From: JBEKLJ01 sp050010255 | GTDB lineage: Bacteria; Acidobacteriota; Terriglobia; Bryobacterales; Bryobacteraceae | Reading direction: 5' to 3' | DNA: 15,968 nucleotides | NCBI GenBank assembly: GCA_050010255.1 | Contig: JBEKLJ010000064.1 | Coordinates: forward strand, 1-15,968 | Shown: positions 1 through 10,908 of the stretch, piece after piece | Numbering within the stretch: position 1 is the stretch's first letter | Layout: each line of letters opens with the position of its first letter | Made by a program: the position numbers and the translations under genes | Notes under the pieces: model-generated | Told to the model about the DNA's origin: nothing | The model's input: only the letters and a program-made list of their open reading frames with translations | The model's database searches: none

Positions 1-703
1 CTGAGGAGAGATCGCCGGGCACAGCCAGGTCCCGCGCCGCCAGGCGCGGGCGGCCGCGCAGCGCGATGGCGCGGCCGCGCACGTCGATCTCCGCCCCGAA
101 TTCGCGCAGTGCGATCTCGGTGTGGTCGCGCGTCCGGGCGGGCTCGCGCACCGTGGTCGTGCCCTCGGCGTACAGGCCGGCCAGCAGCACGCAGGTCTTC
201 ACCTGGGCGCTCGCCACCGGCAGCGTGTAGTCGATGGCCTGGAGGCGGGCCGGGCGGATCTCCAGCGGCGGGTAGCGGCCGTCGCGAGCCGAAATCGACG
301 CACCCATCCCGGCCAGCGGCCGCATGATCCGGTCCATGGGCCGGCGGGACAACGACTCGTCTCCAGTGATGCGGCTGTGAAAAGCCTGCGCCGCGAGAAT
401 CCCCGAGAGCATGCGGATGGTCGAGCCCGAGTTGCCCGCATCCAGCGTCCCGGCCGGCGCTTTCAGGCCGTCGAGCCCGCAGCCGTGGATGGCGACCTCG
501 GCGCCGTCGCGCTCGATTCCGACGCCAAGCGCGCGCAGGCAGGCGAGCGTCGAGGCGCAGTCGGCGCCGCTGGAGTAGTTGTGGATGCGCGACCTGCCCT
601 CGGCGATGGCGGCCAGCAGGGCGTAGCGGTGGGAGATGGACTTATCGCCGGGCAGTCGCAACGCGCCCTCCAGGCGGCCAGCCGGGGCGATTCGCTCGGT
701 CAT
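1..703 (-). CDS. aroA: 3-phosphoshikimate 1-carboxyvinyltransferase (EPSP synthase), N-terminal part
   Basis: AroA transfers the enolpyruvyl group of PEP to shikimate-3-phosphate, the sixth step of the cytosolic shikimate pathway. The reverse strand reads open from an ATG at 703 to the window edge, giving the first 234 residues of a protein that is usually about 420-450 aa, so the C-terminal half lies outside. Diagnostic motifs are LPGDKSISHR (residues 17-26), whose Lys, Ser and Arg bind PEP and shikimate-3-phosphate, DAGNSGSTIRML (about 88-99), SRRPMDRIMRPL, and PVASAQVKT. Together they leave little doubt about the family. The start is set by the family N-terminus just before the KSISHR motif; the upstream ATG at about 711 is out of frame. 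No Shine-Dalgarno precedes the ATG; a TAGAAT box lies 9 nt away, suggesting a nearly leaderless mRNA. The gene is divergent from the rhodanese gene, with 71 bp between the starts. Confidence 0.95.
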   Translation of the reverse strand, partial: MTERIAPAGRLEGALRLPGDKSISHRYALLAAIAEGRSRIHNYSSGADCASTLACLRALGVGIERDGAEVAIHGCGLDGLKAPAGTLDAGNSGSTIRMLSGILAAQAFHSRITGDESLSRRPMDRIMRPLAGMGASISARDGRYPPLEIRPARLQAIDYTLPVASAQVKTCVLLAGLYAEGTTTVREPARTRDHTEIALREFGAEIDVRGRAIALRGRPRLAARDLAVPGDLSS

Positions 704-712
704 GGAGACTTC

Positions 713-718
713 ATTCTA
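713..718 (-). promoter_or_regulatory. Predicted -10 box of aroA
   Basis: The reverse strand reads GGTAGAAT. TAGAAT ends 9 nt before the aroA ATG, which would place the transcription start about 2 nt before the codon. No convincing -35 hexamer is visible. Inferred from motif and position only. Confidence 0.5.
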
Positions 719-753
719 CCGGAAGCGCGCGCCAGCGCCACGCGGGCGGTCTC

Positions 754-762
754 TGGTACATT
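754..762 (+). promoter_or_regulatory. Predicted extended -10 of the rhodanese gene
   Basis: TGGTACATT is a TGn-extended -10 element ending 12 nt before the ATG at 775, so the predicted 5' leader is about 5 nt. No Shine-Dalgarno is present in the 12 nt. It is back to back with the aroA promoter. Confidence 0.5.
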
Positions 763-774
763 GAAGCCTGTCGC

Positions 775-1659
775 ATGAACCGATACTGCCTGCTCACCGC
801 ATTGCTCGCTTCCTCCGCTCTGCTGCCGCCGCTCGAGGCGGCACACGGCGGCGCCATGCTGGTTTCGACGAAATGGCTCGCCGCACATCTCACTGATCCG
901 AACGTCGTCGTGCTGTACGTGGGCCGCAACCGGGCGGACTTCGACGCCGGTTTCATCCCGAAGGCGTGTTTCGTGCCCTGGGACCGGCTCGTCACCAGCC
1001 GCGGCGGCATACCCAACGAACTGCCGCCCGCCTCTCAGCTCCGGGACCTGTTCGAGGGGTGCGGCGTGAGTGACAGCTCTCGCATCGTGCTCTACGGCGA
1101 CCTGCTCAACCTGAGTGCGGCGCGAGCCTGGTTCACCCTGGACTATCTCGGGCATGGCGGGCACGCGGCGCTGCTCGACGGCGGTCTCAGCAAGTGGAAG
1201 GCGGAAGGCCGCCCGCTGGCGACTGCTGCGGCGGCCCCGCGCCGCGGCCGCCTGACCCCGCAGCCGCAGCCCGAGGTCGTGGTGACGCTGGAGGCGATGC
1301 GCGATCTCTCTTGGGCGGCGGTGAACGTCGCCGGCTCGCGCCTGCTGCTGATCGATTCTCGTTCACCCGCCGACTTCGGAAAGGAGGCCGCCCACATCCC
1401 CGGAGCCGTGAACGCGTACTGGCTGGACGATCTCCTCGGCAAGGCCAATCCTGTGTTCCGGCCGAGGCCCGAGCTGCGCAAGCGCTACCAGGCGCTGGGC
1501 GCCAGACCCGGGACGACGATCGTGGTCTACTGCTACTCCGGCGTCCAGGCCTCCCAGTCCTATTTCGCACTCAAGTACCTGGGCTACGACGTCCGCCTCT
1601 ACGACGGCTCATTCTCCGAGTGGAGCCGCTCGAAAGACACGCCCGCCGCGGGGCGGTAG
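775..1659 (+). CDS. Secreted two-domain rhodanese (sulfurtransferase)
   Basis: A 294-aa protein of the thiosulfate/3-mercaptopyruvate sulfurtransferase type, which moves sulfane sulfur from a donor to a thiophilic acceptor through a cysteine persulfide. Residues 1 to about 22 form a signal peptide (Asn-Arg start, hydrophobic core, Ala-rich end), so it should act outside the cytoplasm. The N-terminal rhodanese domain (about 30-145) has no cysteine in its active-site loop and is structural, as is usual in the family. The C-terminal domain (about 165-288) contains DSRSPADFGKEAAHIPGAVN and the active loop CYSGVQAS with the catalytic Cys at residue 253, followed by ALKYLGYDVRLYDGSFSEW. Known thiosulfate-specific loops have Arg after the Cys (CRKG) and mercaptopyruvate enzymes have Gly (CGSG). 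Tyr here fits neither, so the donor cannot be assigned. Length matches the family. The start follows a -10 box with no Shine-Dalgarno. Confidence 0.88.
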   Translation: MNRYCLLTALLASSALLPPLEAAHGGAMLVSTKWLAAHLTDPNVVVLYVGRNRADFDAGFIPKACFVPWDRLVTSRGGIPNELPPASQLRDLFEGCGVSDSSRIVLYGDLLNLSAARAWFTLDYLGHGGHAALLDGGLSKWKAEGRPLATAAAAPRRGRLTPQPQPEVVVTLEAMRDLSWAAVNVAGSRLLLIDSRSPADFGKEAAHIPGAVNAYWLDDLLGKANPVFRPRPELRKRYQALGARPGTTIVVYCYSGVQASQSYFALKYLGYDVRLYDGSFSEWSRSKDTPAAGR

Positions 1660-1759
1660 CGCGGGACCACGAAACCGGGCCCCGAGCCGCACCACCGACC
1701 GGGCCAGGGGCTTGCAGCATTCGGGGGCGTTCCCGGCATCGCCGGCGGCGGAGTCTGCG

Positions 1760-2569
1760 TTACTGGGCCGGCTTGGCGAACCTGGAGTCCTCGATGGGGA
1801 CGTTGTGCGTCACCTCGGTGATCCGGATATTCACCGCGAAGCTAGGGGTCTCCTGCCTGAGGGTGTACGGCAGCTTGATGCCATCGATTTCCTTGTAGTC
1901 CTCCAGGTACATCGTGAATGCCGTTCCTCCGGATTCGGACGCCAGCTCGGCCTTGACCATCAGACCGGTCTCGACGTCGAAGTACCACGTCTCTGCCGGC
2001 CCGGCCGCGGGCGTTGCCTGGACGACATAGGCGTCGCGGCCGCCGACCTTGGTCTTGGCCGTGACGGCAAGCGTGGCGTACTGCTCCTTCAGGTGCAGGG
2101 GCCGGTTCAGCTCAGCCCCCCGGCGCATCAGCGCCAACTCGGGCCCGGCCAGATCGCGCATGCCGCTATCGGGCATCGACGCCCAGCCGGCCTGTCCGTT
2201 AACGGCCTGGATCACATCACCGAAGCCGGGGAACGAGCTGATGTTGATGACCCGGTCCGGGGCCTTGATGTACTGCTCGAAAGTGCCACTGCTGCCAAAG
2301 GTCACGACCTCGATGGTGCCCTTGGAAACCCGGCTGGTCAACCTCTCCAGCGCCTTGCCGCCCACCGCCGCGGCGTACCGCTCCAGCACCTCCGCCGCCG
2401 CTGGCAGCCTCTCTTGGGTGGCGGCCGGCGCAGTAGCAGCCGGCGCAGTAGCAGCCGGCGCAGTGGCGGCCGGCGCCGCCGCCGGCTTCTCCTGGGTGGC
2501 GGCCTGGAAAGAGGCCGCCGGGTACACCACCGCCAAAGTCAGCATCAAAACCGATGCGCGAAGCTTCAC
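1760..2569 (-). CDS. Secreted protein of unknown function, LolA/outer-membrane-lipoprotein-sorting-like
   Basis: A 269-aa exported protein. The first 20-25 residues look like a signal peptide (Lys-Leu-Arg start, hydrophobic stretch, Ala-rich end). Residues about 27-53 are a low-complexity linker of PAATA repeats flanked by two TQE motifs. The remaining 215 residues (VLERYAAAVGGKALERL to the end) are beta-rich, with features such as YVVQATP, ETWYFDVETGLMVK and LEDYKEIDGIKLPYTLRQ. This resembles the LolA-like fold of proteins annotated as outer-membrane lipoprotein-sorting proteins, common in acidobacteria, where it may bind a lipid or lipoprotein tail. The fold is inferred from pattern and the function is unknown. 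The start is a GTG at 2569 because a strong GGAGGTG lies 5 nt upstream. It is convergent with the rhodanese gene, with 100 bp between stops and no convincing terminator. Confidence 0.75.
   Translation of the reverse strand: MKLRASVLMLTLAVVYPAASFQAATQEKPAAAPAATAPAATAPAATAPAATQERLPAAAEVLERYAAAVGGKALERLTSRVSKGTIEVVTFGSSGTFEQYIKAPDRVINISSFPGFGDVIQAVNGQAGWASMPDSGMRDLAGPELALMRRGAELNRPLHLKEQYATLAVTAKTKVGGRDAYVVQATPAAGPAETWYFDVETGLMVKAELASESGGTAFTMYLEDYKEIDGIKLPYTLRQETPSFAVNIRITEVTHNVPIEDSRFAKPAQ
2421..2480 (-). repeat. 15-bp tandem repeat inside the secreted protein gene
   Basis: Four consecutive 15-bp units start at 2421, 2436, 2451 and 2466. The forward-strand consensus is GCAGCCGGCGCAGTA; the last unit diverges at its end. 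Each unit encodes five residues of the PAATA linker. In-frame length means copy changes would alter linker length without a frameshift. Confidence 0.9.
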
Positions 2570-2574
2570 AGTTT

Positions 2575-2581
2575 CACCTCC
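2575..2581 (-). promoter_or_regulatory. Strong Shine-Dalgarno deciding the GTG start at 2569
   Basis: The reverse strand reads GGAGGTG, then five bases, then GTG. This near-consensus site fixes GTG as the start of the secreted protein gene. Confidence 0.8.
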
Positions 2582-2598
2582 AGTTGGATCAAAAGACG

Positions 2599-2604
2599 AG
2601 TATA
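2599..2604 (-). promoter_or_regulatory. Predicted -10 box of the secreted protein gene
   Basis: TATACT on the reverse strand lies 29 nt before the GTG start, leaving room for a leader with the Shine-Dalgarno. No good -35 is visible. It sits in the 72-bp gap downstream of mtaB, so this gene can be transcribed independently of mtaB. Confidence 0.4.
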
Positions 2605-2641
2605 ACCTGCGTCAGGCGGCGGCGCTGGCTGGCCTGATCCC

Positions 2642-3958
2642 TCATCGCTGGGGGGCGCTCAGAGCGTTCTTCTCGCGAAGTCCGCTCTCGCTAACTCCAC
2701 CGACCTCAACTTCAATGATCCGGTTCGGCGCGCCCGCGGCGGCAAGCTCCACCTTCAGGTAGTTGTCGGACAGAGCGACCCCCGCCTGTTGGAGCGTGAC
2801 CACCGAGAGCGTGCGCCCGACCATCGAGCGCCGGAATTCGAGGTTCTTCTTCGCCGCCAGCTCGCGCAGCACGCGGTTGCGCTGCTTGCGCACCGGCATG
2901 GGCACGTGGTCCGGCGCTTCGGCCGCCGGCGTGCCTGGCCGCGCCGAGTAGGTGAAGACGTGCAGGTAGGTGAATGGCAGGCTCTCGATGAACTGCCGGT
3001 TCTCCTCGAACTCCGCCTCCGTCTCGCCCGGAAAACCCGCCATCACGTCGGCGCCGATGGCCGCCTCCGGCATCAGCGCCCGCGCCCTGCGGATGCGGTC
3101 CTCATAGTGCCGCGCGTGGTACTTGCGGCGCATGCGGCGGAGCACCGAGTCCGAGCCGGTCTGAAGCGGTGCGTGGACGTGCCTCGCAATCCGCGCCGAG
3201 GACGCCATCAAGCCCAGCAGATCGTCCGATAGATCCATCGGCTCCACCGAGCTCAACCGCAGCCGCTCGACCGGCGTCTCCTCCAGCAATCGCCGGAGCA
3301 AATCGAAGAGGCGCAGCCTCCTCTCGGGAAGGTCGCGGCCCCAGCGCCCCAGGTTGATGCCGCTGAGCACGACCTCGCGGTAGCGCGCGGCCAGGTGGCG
3401 CACCTGCTCGACCACCCAATCCGGCTGCGCGCTGCGGCTGCGGCCGCGCACGAACGGAATGATGCAGAACGAGCAGCGGTGATTGCAGCCGTCCTGGATC
3501 TTGAGGTTCGGCCGCGTGCGGTCCCCCGCCGCGTCCTCGACCACGCCGCCGAGGAACTCCTGCTGGGTCAGGATGTCGCCCACGCGGATCTGGCCGTGGT
3601 AGAGGGGCGCCTCCGGCGCTTCCGACTCCGCTGCGAGCAACTCTGCGATGCCGGCTTTGTGTGTGTTCCCGACCACCCACGTCACGCCGGGCAGCGCCGC
3701 CAGCTCCTCGGGCGCCCGCTGGGCGTAACAGCCGGTCACGATGATCCGCGCCGCGGGGTTCTCGCGCCGCGCGCGCCGCACGGCCTGCCGCACATCCTGG
3801 TCGGCCTCGGAGGTGACCGTGCACGAGTTCAGGATGATGAGCTCGGCCGCTTCCCGGGCGGCCGGCTGAAAGCCCTTCTCGGCGAGTGCGGCTTCCAGCG
3901 CGGCGCCATCGGCCTGCGTGGCGCGGCACCCGAAGTTCTGGATGTGGAACTTGGCCAC
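2642..3958 (-). CDS. mtaB: tRNA (t6A37 C2)-methylthiotransferase MtaB
   Basis: A 438-aa radical-SAM methylthiotransferase that converts t6A37 to ms2t6A37 in tRNAs reading ANN codons. The N-terminal UPF0004 domain supplies three cysteines for the auxiliary 4Fe-4S cluster (C11 in FGCRATQ, C46 in NSCTVT, C77 in TGCYAQ). The radical-SAM core carries CNHRCSFC (C158, C162, C165), followed by VLSGINLGRWG and MAGFPGETEAEFEEN. A C-terminal TRAM-like stretch (about 378-420, with LSDNYLKVEL) should bind tRNA. The LSDNYLKV segment and overall length favour MtaB over MiaB or RimO. The start is GTG at 3958: the conserved N-terminus begins there and no in-frame start lies just upstream. There is no Shine-Dalgarno; a TACAAT box ends 8 nt before the GTG, so the message may be leaderless. 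It is divergent from dnaE. Confidence 0.93.
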   Translation of the reverse strand: MAKFHIQNFGCRATQADGAALEAALAEKGFQPAAREAAELIILNSCTVTSEADQDVRQAVRRARRENPAARIIVTGCYAQRAPEELAALPGVTWVVGNTHKAGIAELLAAESEAPEAPLYHGQIRVGDILTQQEFLGGVVEDAAGDRTRPNLKIQDGCNHRCSFCIIPFVRGRSRSAQPDWVVEQVRHLAARYREVVLSGINLGRWGRDLPERRLRLFDLLRRLLEETPVERLRLSSVEPMDLSDDLLGLMASSARIARHVHAPLQTGSDSVLRRMRRKYHARHYEDRIRRARALMPEAAIGADVMAGFPGETEAEFEENRQFIESLPFTYLHVFTYSARPGTPAAEAPDHVPMPVRKQRNRVLRELAAKKNLEFRRSMVGRTLSVVTLQQAGVALSDNYLKVELAAAGAPNRIIEVEVGGVSESGLREKNALSAPQR

Positions 3959-3966
3959 TGATCCCC

Positions 3967-3972
3967 ATTGTA
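3967..3972 (-). promoter_or_regulatory. Predicted -10 box of mtaB, leaderless spacing
   Basis: TACAAT on the reverse strand ends 8 nt before the GTG start. A start site 7-8 nt downstream of the box would fall within 0-2 nt of the GTG. The -35 region would fall inside the first palindrome of the adjacent repeat cluster. Confidence 0.55.
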
Positions 3973-3988
3973 AGGTGGGCCAGTGGGA

Positions 3989-4049
3989 CCGGTCTCCAGA
4001 CCGGCCATCCGGTCTCCAGACCGGAAAGTACGGCCGGCCTTCAGACCGG
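3989..4049. repeat. Cluster of three 16-bp palindromes
   Basis: CCGGTCTCCAGACCGG occurs at 3989-4004 and again, identically, at 4009-4024 (20-bp period). A variant CCGGCCTTCAGACCGG lies at 4034-4049. Each copy has 7-bp arms around a 2-bp centre, so each can form a hairpin, and arms of neighbouring copies can also pair with one another. The cluster fills the middle of the mtaB-dnaE divergent promoter region. It resembles short intergenic palindromic repeats rather than CRISPR. Confidence 0.85.
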
Positions 4050-4091
4050 TCGCGGCATAGTTCGAACGGTGAGGGCCTCTCCGCACGCCGG

Positions 4092-4100
4092 TGCTACCAT
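4092..4100 (+). promoter_or_regulatory. Predicted extended -10 of dnaE
   Basis: TGCTACCAT (TGn plus TACCAT) ends 16 nt before the dnaE ATG at 4117. The predicted leader is about 9-10 nt with no Shine-Dalgarno. Confidence 0.45.
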
Positions 4101-4116
4101 ACTCTGTTAACCCCCG

Positions 4117-7572
<3,456 letters not shown>

Positions 7573-7601
7573 CACCGGCGCGTCACGGCCATCCGCCCTG
7601 G

Positions 7602-7609
7602 TGCATAAT
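7602..7609 (+). promoter_or_regulatory. Predicted -10 of accA
   Basis: TGCATAAT contains CATAAT (7604-7609), which ends 11 nt before the ATG at 7621; no Shine-Dalgarno lies between. An exact TTGACA at 7569-7574 is 29 bp upstream of this hexamer, too far to act as its -35. Confidence 0.5.
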
Positions 7610-7620
7610 TGATAGATTCA

Positions 7621-8502
7621 ATGTCCGAGGAGAGCTTCAACCCGCCGCCCGCCCCCGAGCCGGACGCCCCGCTCGCCCAACCAGAGGAAACCAACCTCGC
7701 CTGGCAGCGGGTGCAGCTTGCGCGCCATCCCAAGCGCCCGCATACGCTGGACTACATTCAGCGTCTTTTCACGGACTTCCAGGAGATCCACGGCGACCGC
7801 CGCTTCGGCGACGACCCGGCGATCGTCTGCGGCATGTGCTTCTTCGAGGGCCAGCCGATCATGGTGATCGGCCACCAGAAGGGCCGTGACACCAAACAGA
7901 AGCTCTTCCGCAACTTCGGCATGCCCAAGCCCGAGGGCTACCGCAAGGCGATGCGGGTGATGGAGCTGGCGGCAAAGTTCCGCCGGCCGATCCTCACCCT
8001 GCTGGACACCCCGGGCGCCTACCCCGGCATCGACGCCGAGGAGCGCGGCCAGGCCGAGGCGATTGCGACGAATCTGCGGGAGATGGCGCGCCTCTCGACC
8101 CCGGTGATCGTCATCTGCATCGGTGAGGGCGGCAGCGGCGGTGCGCTGGCCCTGGGTGTGGGCAATCGCGTCTACATGCTGGAGAACGCCGTCTACAGCG
8201 TGATCTCCCCGGAGAGCTGCGCCGCCATCATCTATCGCGATTCCACCAAGGGCCCGCTGGCGGCGCGCGCCTTGCGCCTCACCGCCCCGGATCTGCTGGG
8301 CTTCGGCCTCATCGACGGCATCATTCCCGAGCCCGCCGAAGGGGCGCACGCCGACCCGGACCAGGCCGCCGAGTTCCTCCGCCAAACGCTGAGGGAGTCG
8401 CTGGCCGAGCTTTCCGGCCTGTCGGCCAGCGAGCTCATCGAGCAGCGCTACGCCAAGTTCCGGGGGATGGGCAACTTCTTTGTGGCGCCCGGAGGCCAGT
8501 AA
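7621..8502 (+). CDS. accA: Acetyl-CoA carboxylase carboxyltransferase subunit alpha
   Basis: A 293-aa alpha subunit of the carboxyltransferase half of acetyl-CoA carboxylase. With AccD it transfers carboxyl from carboxybiotin on AccB to acetyl-CoA, making malonyl-CoA for fatty-acid synthesis in the cytoplasm. Family motifs are AWQRVQLARHPKRPHTLDYI, FQEIHGDRRFGDDPAIV, GHQKGRDTKQKLFRNFGMP, LLDTPGAYPGIDAEERGQ, the oxyanion-hole glycines in GEGGSGGALALGVGN, and VISPESCAAIIYRD. It is slightly shorter than E. coli AccA (319 aa), missing part of the N-terminal helix, which is normal variation. ATG at 7621 is preferred over an in-frame TTG at 7609, because that TTG overlaps the predicted -10 box. The neighbour dnaE is on the same strand, but accA has its own candidate promoter. 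No accD is visible in the window. Confidence 0.96.
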   Translation: MSEESFNPPPAPEPDAPLAQPEETNLAWQRVQLARHPKRPHTLDYIQRLFTDFQEIHGDRRFGDDPAIVCGMCFFEGQPIMVIGHQKGRDTKQKLFRNFGMPKPEGYRKAMRVMELAAKFRRPILTLLDTPGAYPGIDAEERGQAEAIATNLREMARLSTPVIVICIGEGGSGGALALGVGNRVYMLENAVYSVISPESCAAIIYRDSTKGPLAARALRLTAPDLLGFGLIDGIIPEPAEGAHADPDQAAEFLRQTLRESLAELSGLSASELIEQRYAKFRGMGNFFVAPGGQ

Positions 8503-8562
8503 GCTCACGGCCTGTAGCACGTCTTGGCAGTATGGGAGCCGAGGAGCGGCCCCCCAGCGCGG

Positions 8563-8568
8563 TACAAT
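8563..8568 (+). promoter_or_regulatory. Predicted -10 of the MFP-ABC operon
   Basis: GGTACAAT contains TACAAT, a one-mismatch -10. It lies 56 nt before the GTG of the membrane-fusion protein gene and 9 nt before a 9-codon GTG-started reading frame (8578-8607). No good -35 is at 16-18 bp. Confidence 0.5.
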
Positions 8569-8577
8569 TGGAATTCA

Positions 8578-8607
8578 GTGAACAAATTGTCCCCTGCTGC
8601 CGTCTGA
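8578..8607 (+). other. Possible 9-codon leader peptide reading frame
   Basis: GTG at 8578 opens a frame reading (M)NKLSPAAV and ends at TGA 8605-8607, 17 nt before the membrane-fusion protein start. Its GTG is 9 nt after the TACAAT box, the same geometry as the apparently leaderless genes in this window. It could be translated as a leader, or it could be chance; length alone gives no support. Confidence 0.2.
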
Positions 8608-8624
8608 TCGAGAGGGAGTTCCCT

Positions 8625-10058
8625 GTGAAGCGGAAATCTAAGATCTGGCTAATTGTTGTCGGCGTGCTCGTGCTGGCCGTGGTGGCAGTCTCGGCGGTCA
8701 ACTACGGGAAGAGTGGGATCGTCGAGGTCCAGACGGGCCGCGTCATCCGGCAGGACCTGGCCTCTATCGTGACGGCCTCGGGTGAGATTAAACCTCGCAA
8801 CTACATCAACATAGGCACCAACGCCATGATGGCGTCGCGCATCACCGAGATCCTGGTGACGGAAGGCGCGCGGGTGCACAAAGGCCAGTTGCTGGCCCGG
8901 CTGGAGTCGGTGCAGCAGGAGGCCGACGTGGCCGCGCAGCAGGCCGCTCTGGCCTCCTCGGAGGCCGATTCCACGTCCGCCGAAGCCTCACTCCGCGCCG
9001 CCGACCAGAACCTGACGAGCATGAAGGCCACCGTGGACCGCACCCGGTCCGACCTGGAGCAGGCCCGGCTGGAATTCGCGCGCGCCGAGCAGCTCTTCAA
9101 GGACAGGCTCATCTCCAAGCAGGAGTACGACGTGCGGCGCATCGCCTTTGAGTCCCGCGCCGCCGCTCTGCGCGAGGCCGAGGCGCGCGTCGCGCAAGGC
9201 AAGGCCCAGTTGGAGCAGGCGGCGTCTGAACTGACCGCCACGCAGCGTCGCGTGGCCCTGGCCCGCGCTAACCTTCACCGCGCCTCGGATGTATTACAGA
9301 GGACGCTGGCCGTGGCTCCGCTCGAGGGCGTGGTGACGAACCTGCCGGTGAGAGTCGGCGAGACCGTTGTGCCCGGCATCCAGAACTCCTCGGCCAGCCT
9401 GATCATGACCATTGCCGACATGTCGCTCATCACGGCCGAGGTGAAGGTGGACGAGACCGACATTGTGAACGTGGCGCTTGGGCAGACGGCCGAGATCACC
9501 ATCGACGCAATCCCCAACAAGACCTTTAAGGGCAAGGTGATCGAGATCGGCAACACCGCCATCCTGCGTTCCACCGGTCTGGCCGCCTCCCAGAGCGCCG
9601 TCTCCAGCCAGGAGGCCAAGGATTTCAAGGTCGTCATCGCGCTGGACAGCCCGCCCGAGGAGATCCGTCCGGGACTCTCCTGCACCGCGAAGATCACCAC
9701 CGCCACGCGGCACAACGCGCTCTCGATCCCGCTTCAGGCCCTCACGGTGCGGCAACGCGGGGATCTCGAGCCGCCCCAGAACAAGAAGAAGACCGTTCAA
9801 GCCGCCTCCAGGCCCAATCCGGCCGAGGAGAAGCGCCGCAAGGAAGAGGTCCAGGGCGTGTTCGTCATTCAGGGCCAGCAGGCGATCTTCCGTAAGGTGG
9901 ACACCGGCGTCACCGGAGCGACGGATATCGAAGTTCTCAGCGGCCTCAAGGAAGGCGACGAGGTGATCAGCGGCAGCTACCGAGTGATCCGCACGATCCG
10001 GAACGAGACCAGGGTGAAGGTGAACAACGAAGTCAAGGCCCCGGCGACAGCCGGCTAG
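8625..10058 (+). CDS. Efflux membrane-fusion protein, periplasmic adaptor (MacA/HlyD type)
   Basis: A 477-aa periplasmic adaptor that would link an inner-membrane ABC transporter to an outer-membrane channel. It has a basic N-terminus and one membrane anchor (residues about 6-25). Then come a first half-barrel (VQTGRVIRQDLASIVTASGEIKPRN), a lipoyl-like half (ITEILVTEGARVHKGQLLARLE), a long Ala/Glu/Arg-rich helical hairpin (about 90-220) and the second lipoyl half (LAVAPLEGVVTNLPVRVGETV). Beta-barrel and membrane-proximal domains follow, split by a charged, Lys-rich linker (about 385-410, NKKKTVQAASRPN). The start is GTG at 8625 because AGGGAG lies 6 nt upstream and the basic-plus-hydrophobic N-terminus begins there; an in-frame ATG at 8532 lies upstream of the predicted promoter box. 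The ABC ATPase gene follows 10 bp downstream, so they are co-transcribed. The substrate is unknown. Confidence 0.9.
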   Translation: MKRKSKIWLIVVGVLVLAVVAVSAVNYGKSGIVEVQTGRVIRQDLASIVTASGEIKPRNYINIGTNAMMASRITEILVTEGARVHKGQLLARLESVQQEADVAAQQAALASSEADSTSAEASLRAADQNLTSMKATVDRTRSDLEQARLEFARAEQLFKDRLISKQEYDVRRIAFESRAAALREAEARVAQGKAQLEQAASELTATQRRVALARANLHRASDVLQRTLAVAPLEGVVTNLPVRVGETVVPGIQNSSASLIMTIADMSLITAEVKVDETDIVNVALGQTAEITIDAIPNKTFKGKVIEIGNTAILRSTGLAASQSAVSSQEAKDFKVVIALDSPPEEIRPGLSCTAKITTATRHNALSIPLQALTVRQRGDLEPPQNKKKTVQAASRPNPAEEKRRKEEVQGVFVIQGQQAIFRKVDTGVTGATDIEVLSGLKEGDEVISGSYRVIRTIRNETRVKVNNEVKAPATAG

Positions 10059-10068
10059 GGGACCCACC

Positions 10069-10801
<733 letters not shown>

Positions 10802-10806
<5 letters not shown>

Positions 10807-10884
10807 CCCGCATTTCTCACCAACAGCCTGCTGCGGCCCTCTCAGCGCGCCTCGCCACGGTCGTGGTGAGAAAAGCGGGCTAGC
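10802..10884. repeat. Long inverted repeat with 21-bp arms
   Basis: The arms at 10802-10822 and 10864-10884 are inverted complements with 20 of 21 positions matching; the loop is 41 nt. The left arm includes the ATPase stop codon (TAG 10804-10806). The right end also contains a perfect 12-bp palindrome, CGGGCTAGCCCG (10876-10887). It lies between the ABC operon and the 3' end of the convergent GH127 gene, so it could stop transcription in both directions. It lacks a T-tract, and the arms are longer than in a typical terminator, so it may be a palindromic repeat element that doubles as one. Confidence 0.8.
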
Positions 10885-10908
10885 CCGGTAACGCGGGCGC
10901 GCCGGAGA

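Noticed and set aside
1660..1759. Terminator between the convergent rhodanese and secreted-protein genes
   Set aside because: Only a short GC-rich CCGGC-ATC-GCCGG hairpin with no T-tract is present; in such GC-rich DNA this is not convincing.
3989..4049. CRISPR-like array
   Set aside because: The repeats are only 16 bp, the intervals are 4 and 9 bp, and there are no cas genes. They are self-complementary palindromes rather than spacer-separated repeats.
7609..7620. TTG start giving four extra residues to AccA
   Set aside because: The TTG overlaps the predicted -10 box, and ATG 7621 fits the leaderless spacing seen in neighbouring genes.
8532..8624. Longer N-terminus for the membrane-fusion protein from ATG 8532
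   Set aside because: The added 31 residues would precede the membrane anchor, the ATG lies upstream of the predicted -10 box, and GTG 8625 has a well-spaced AGGGAG.
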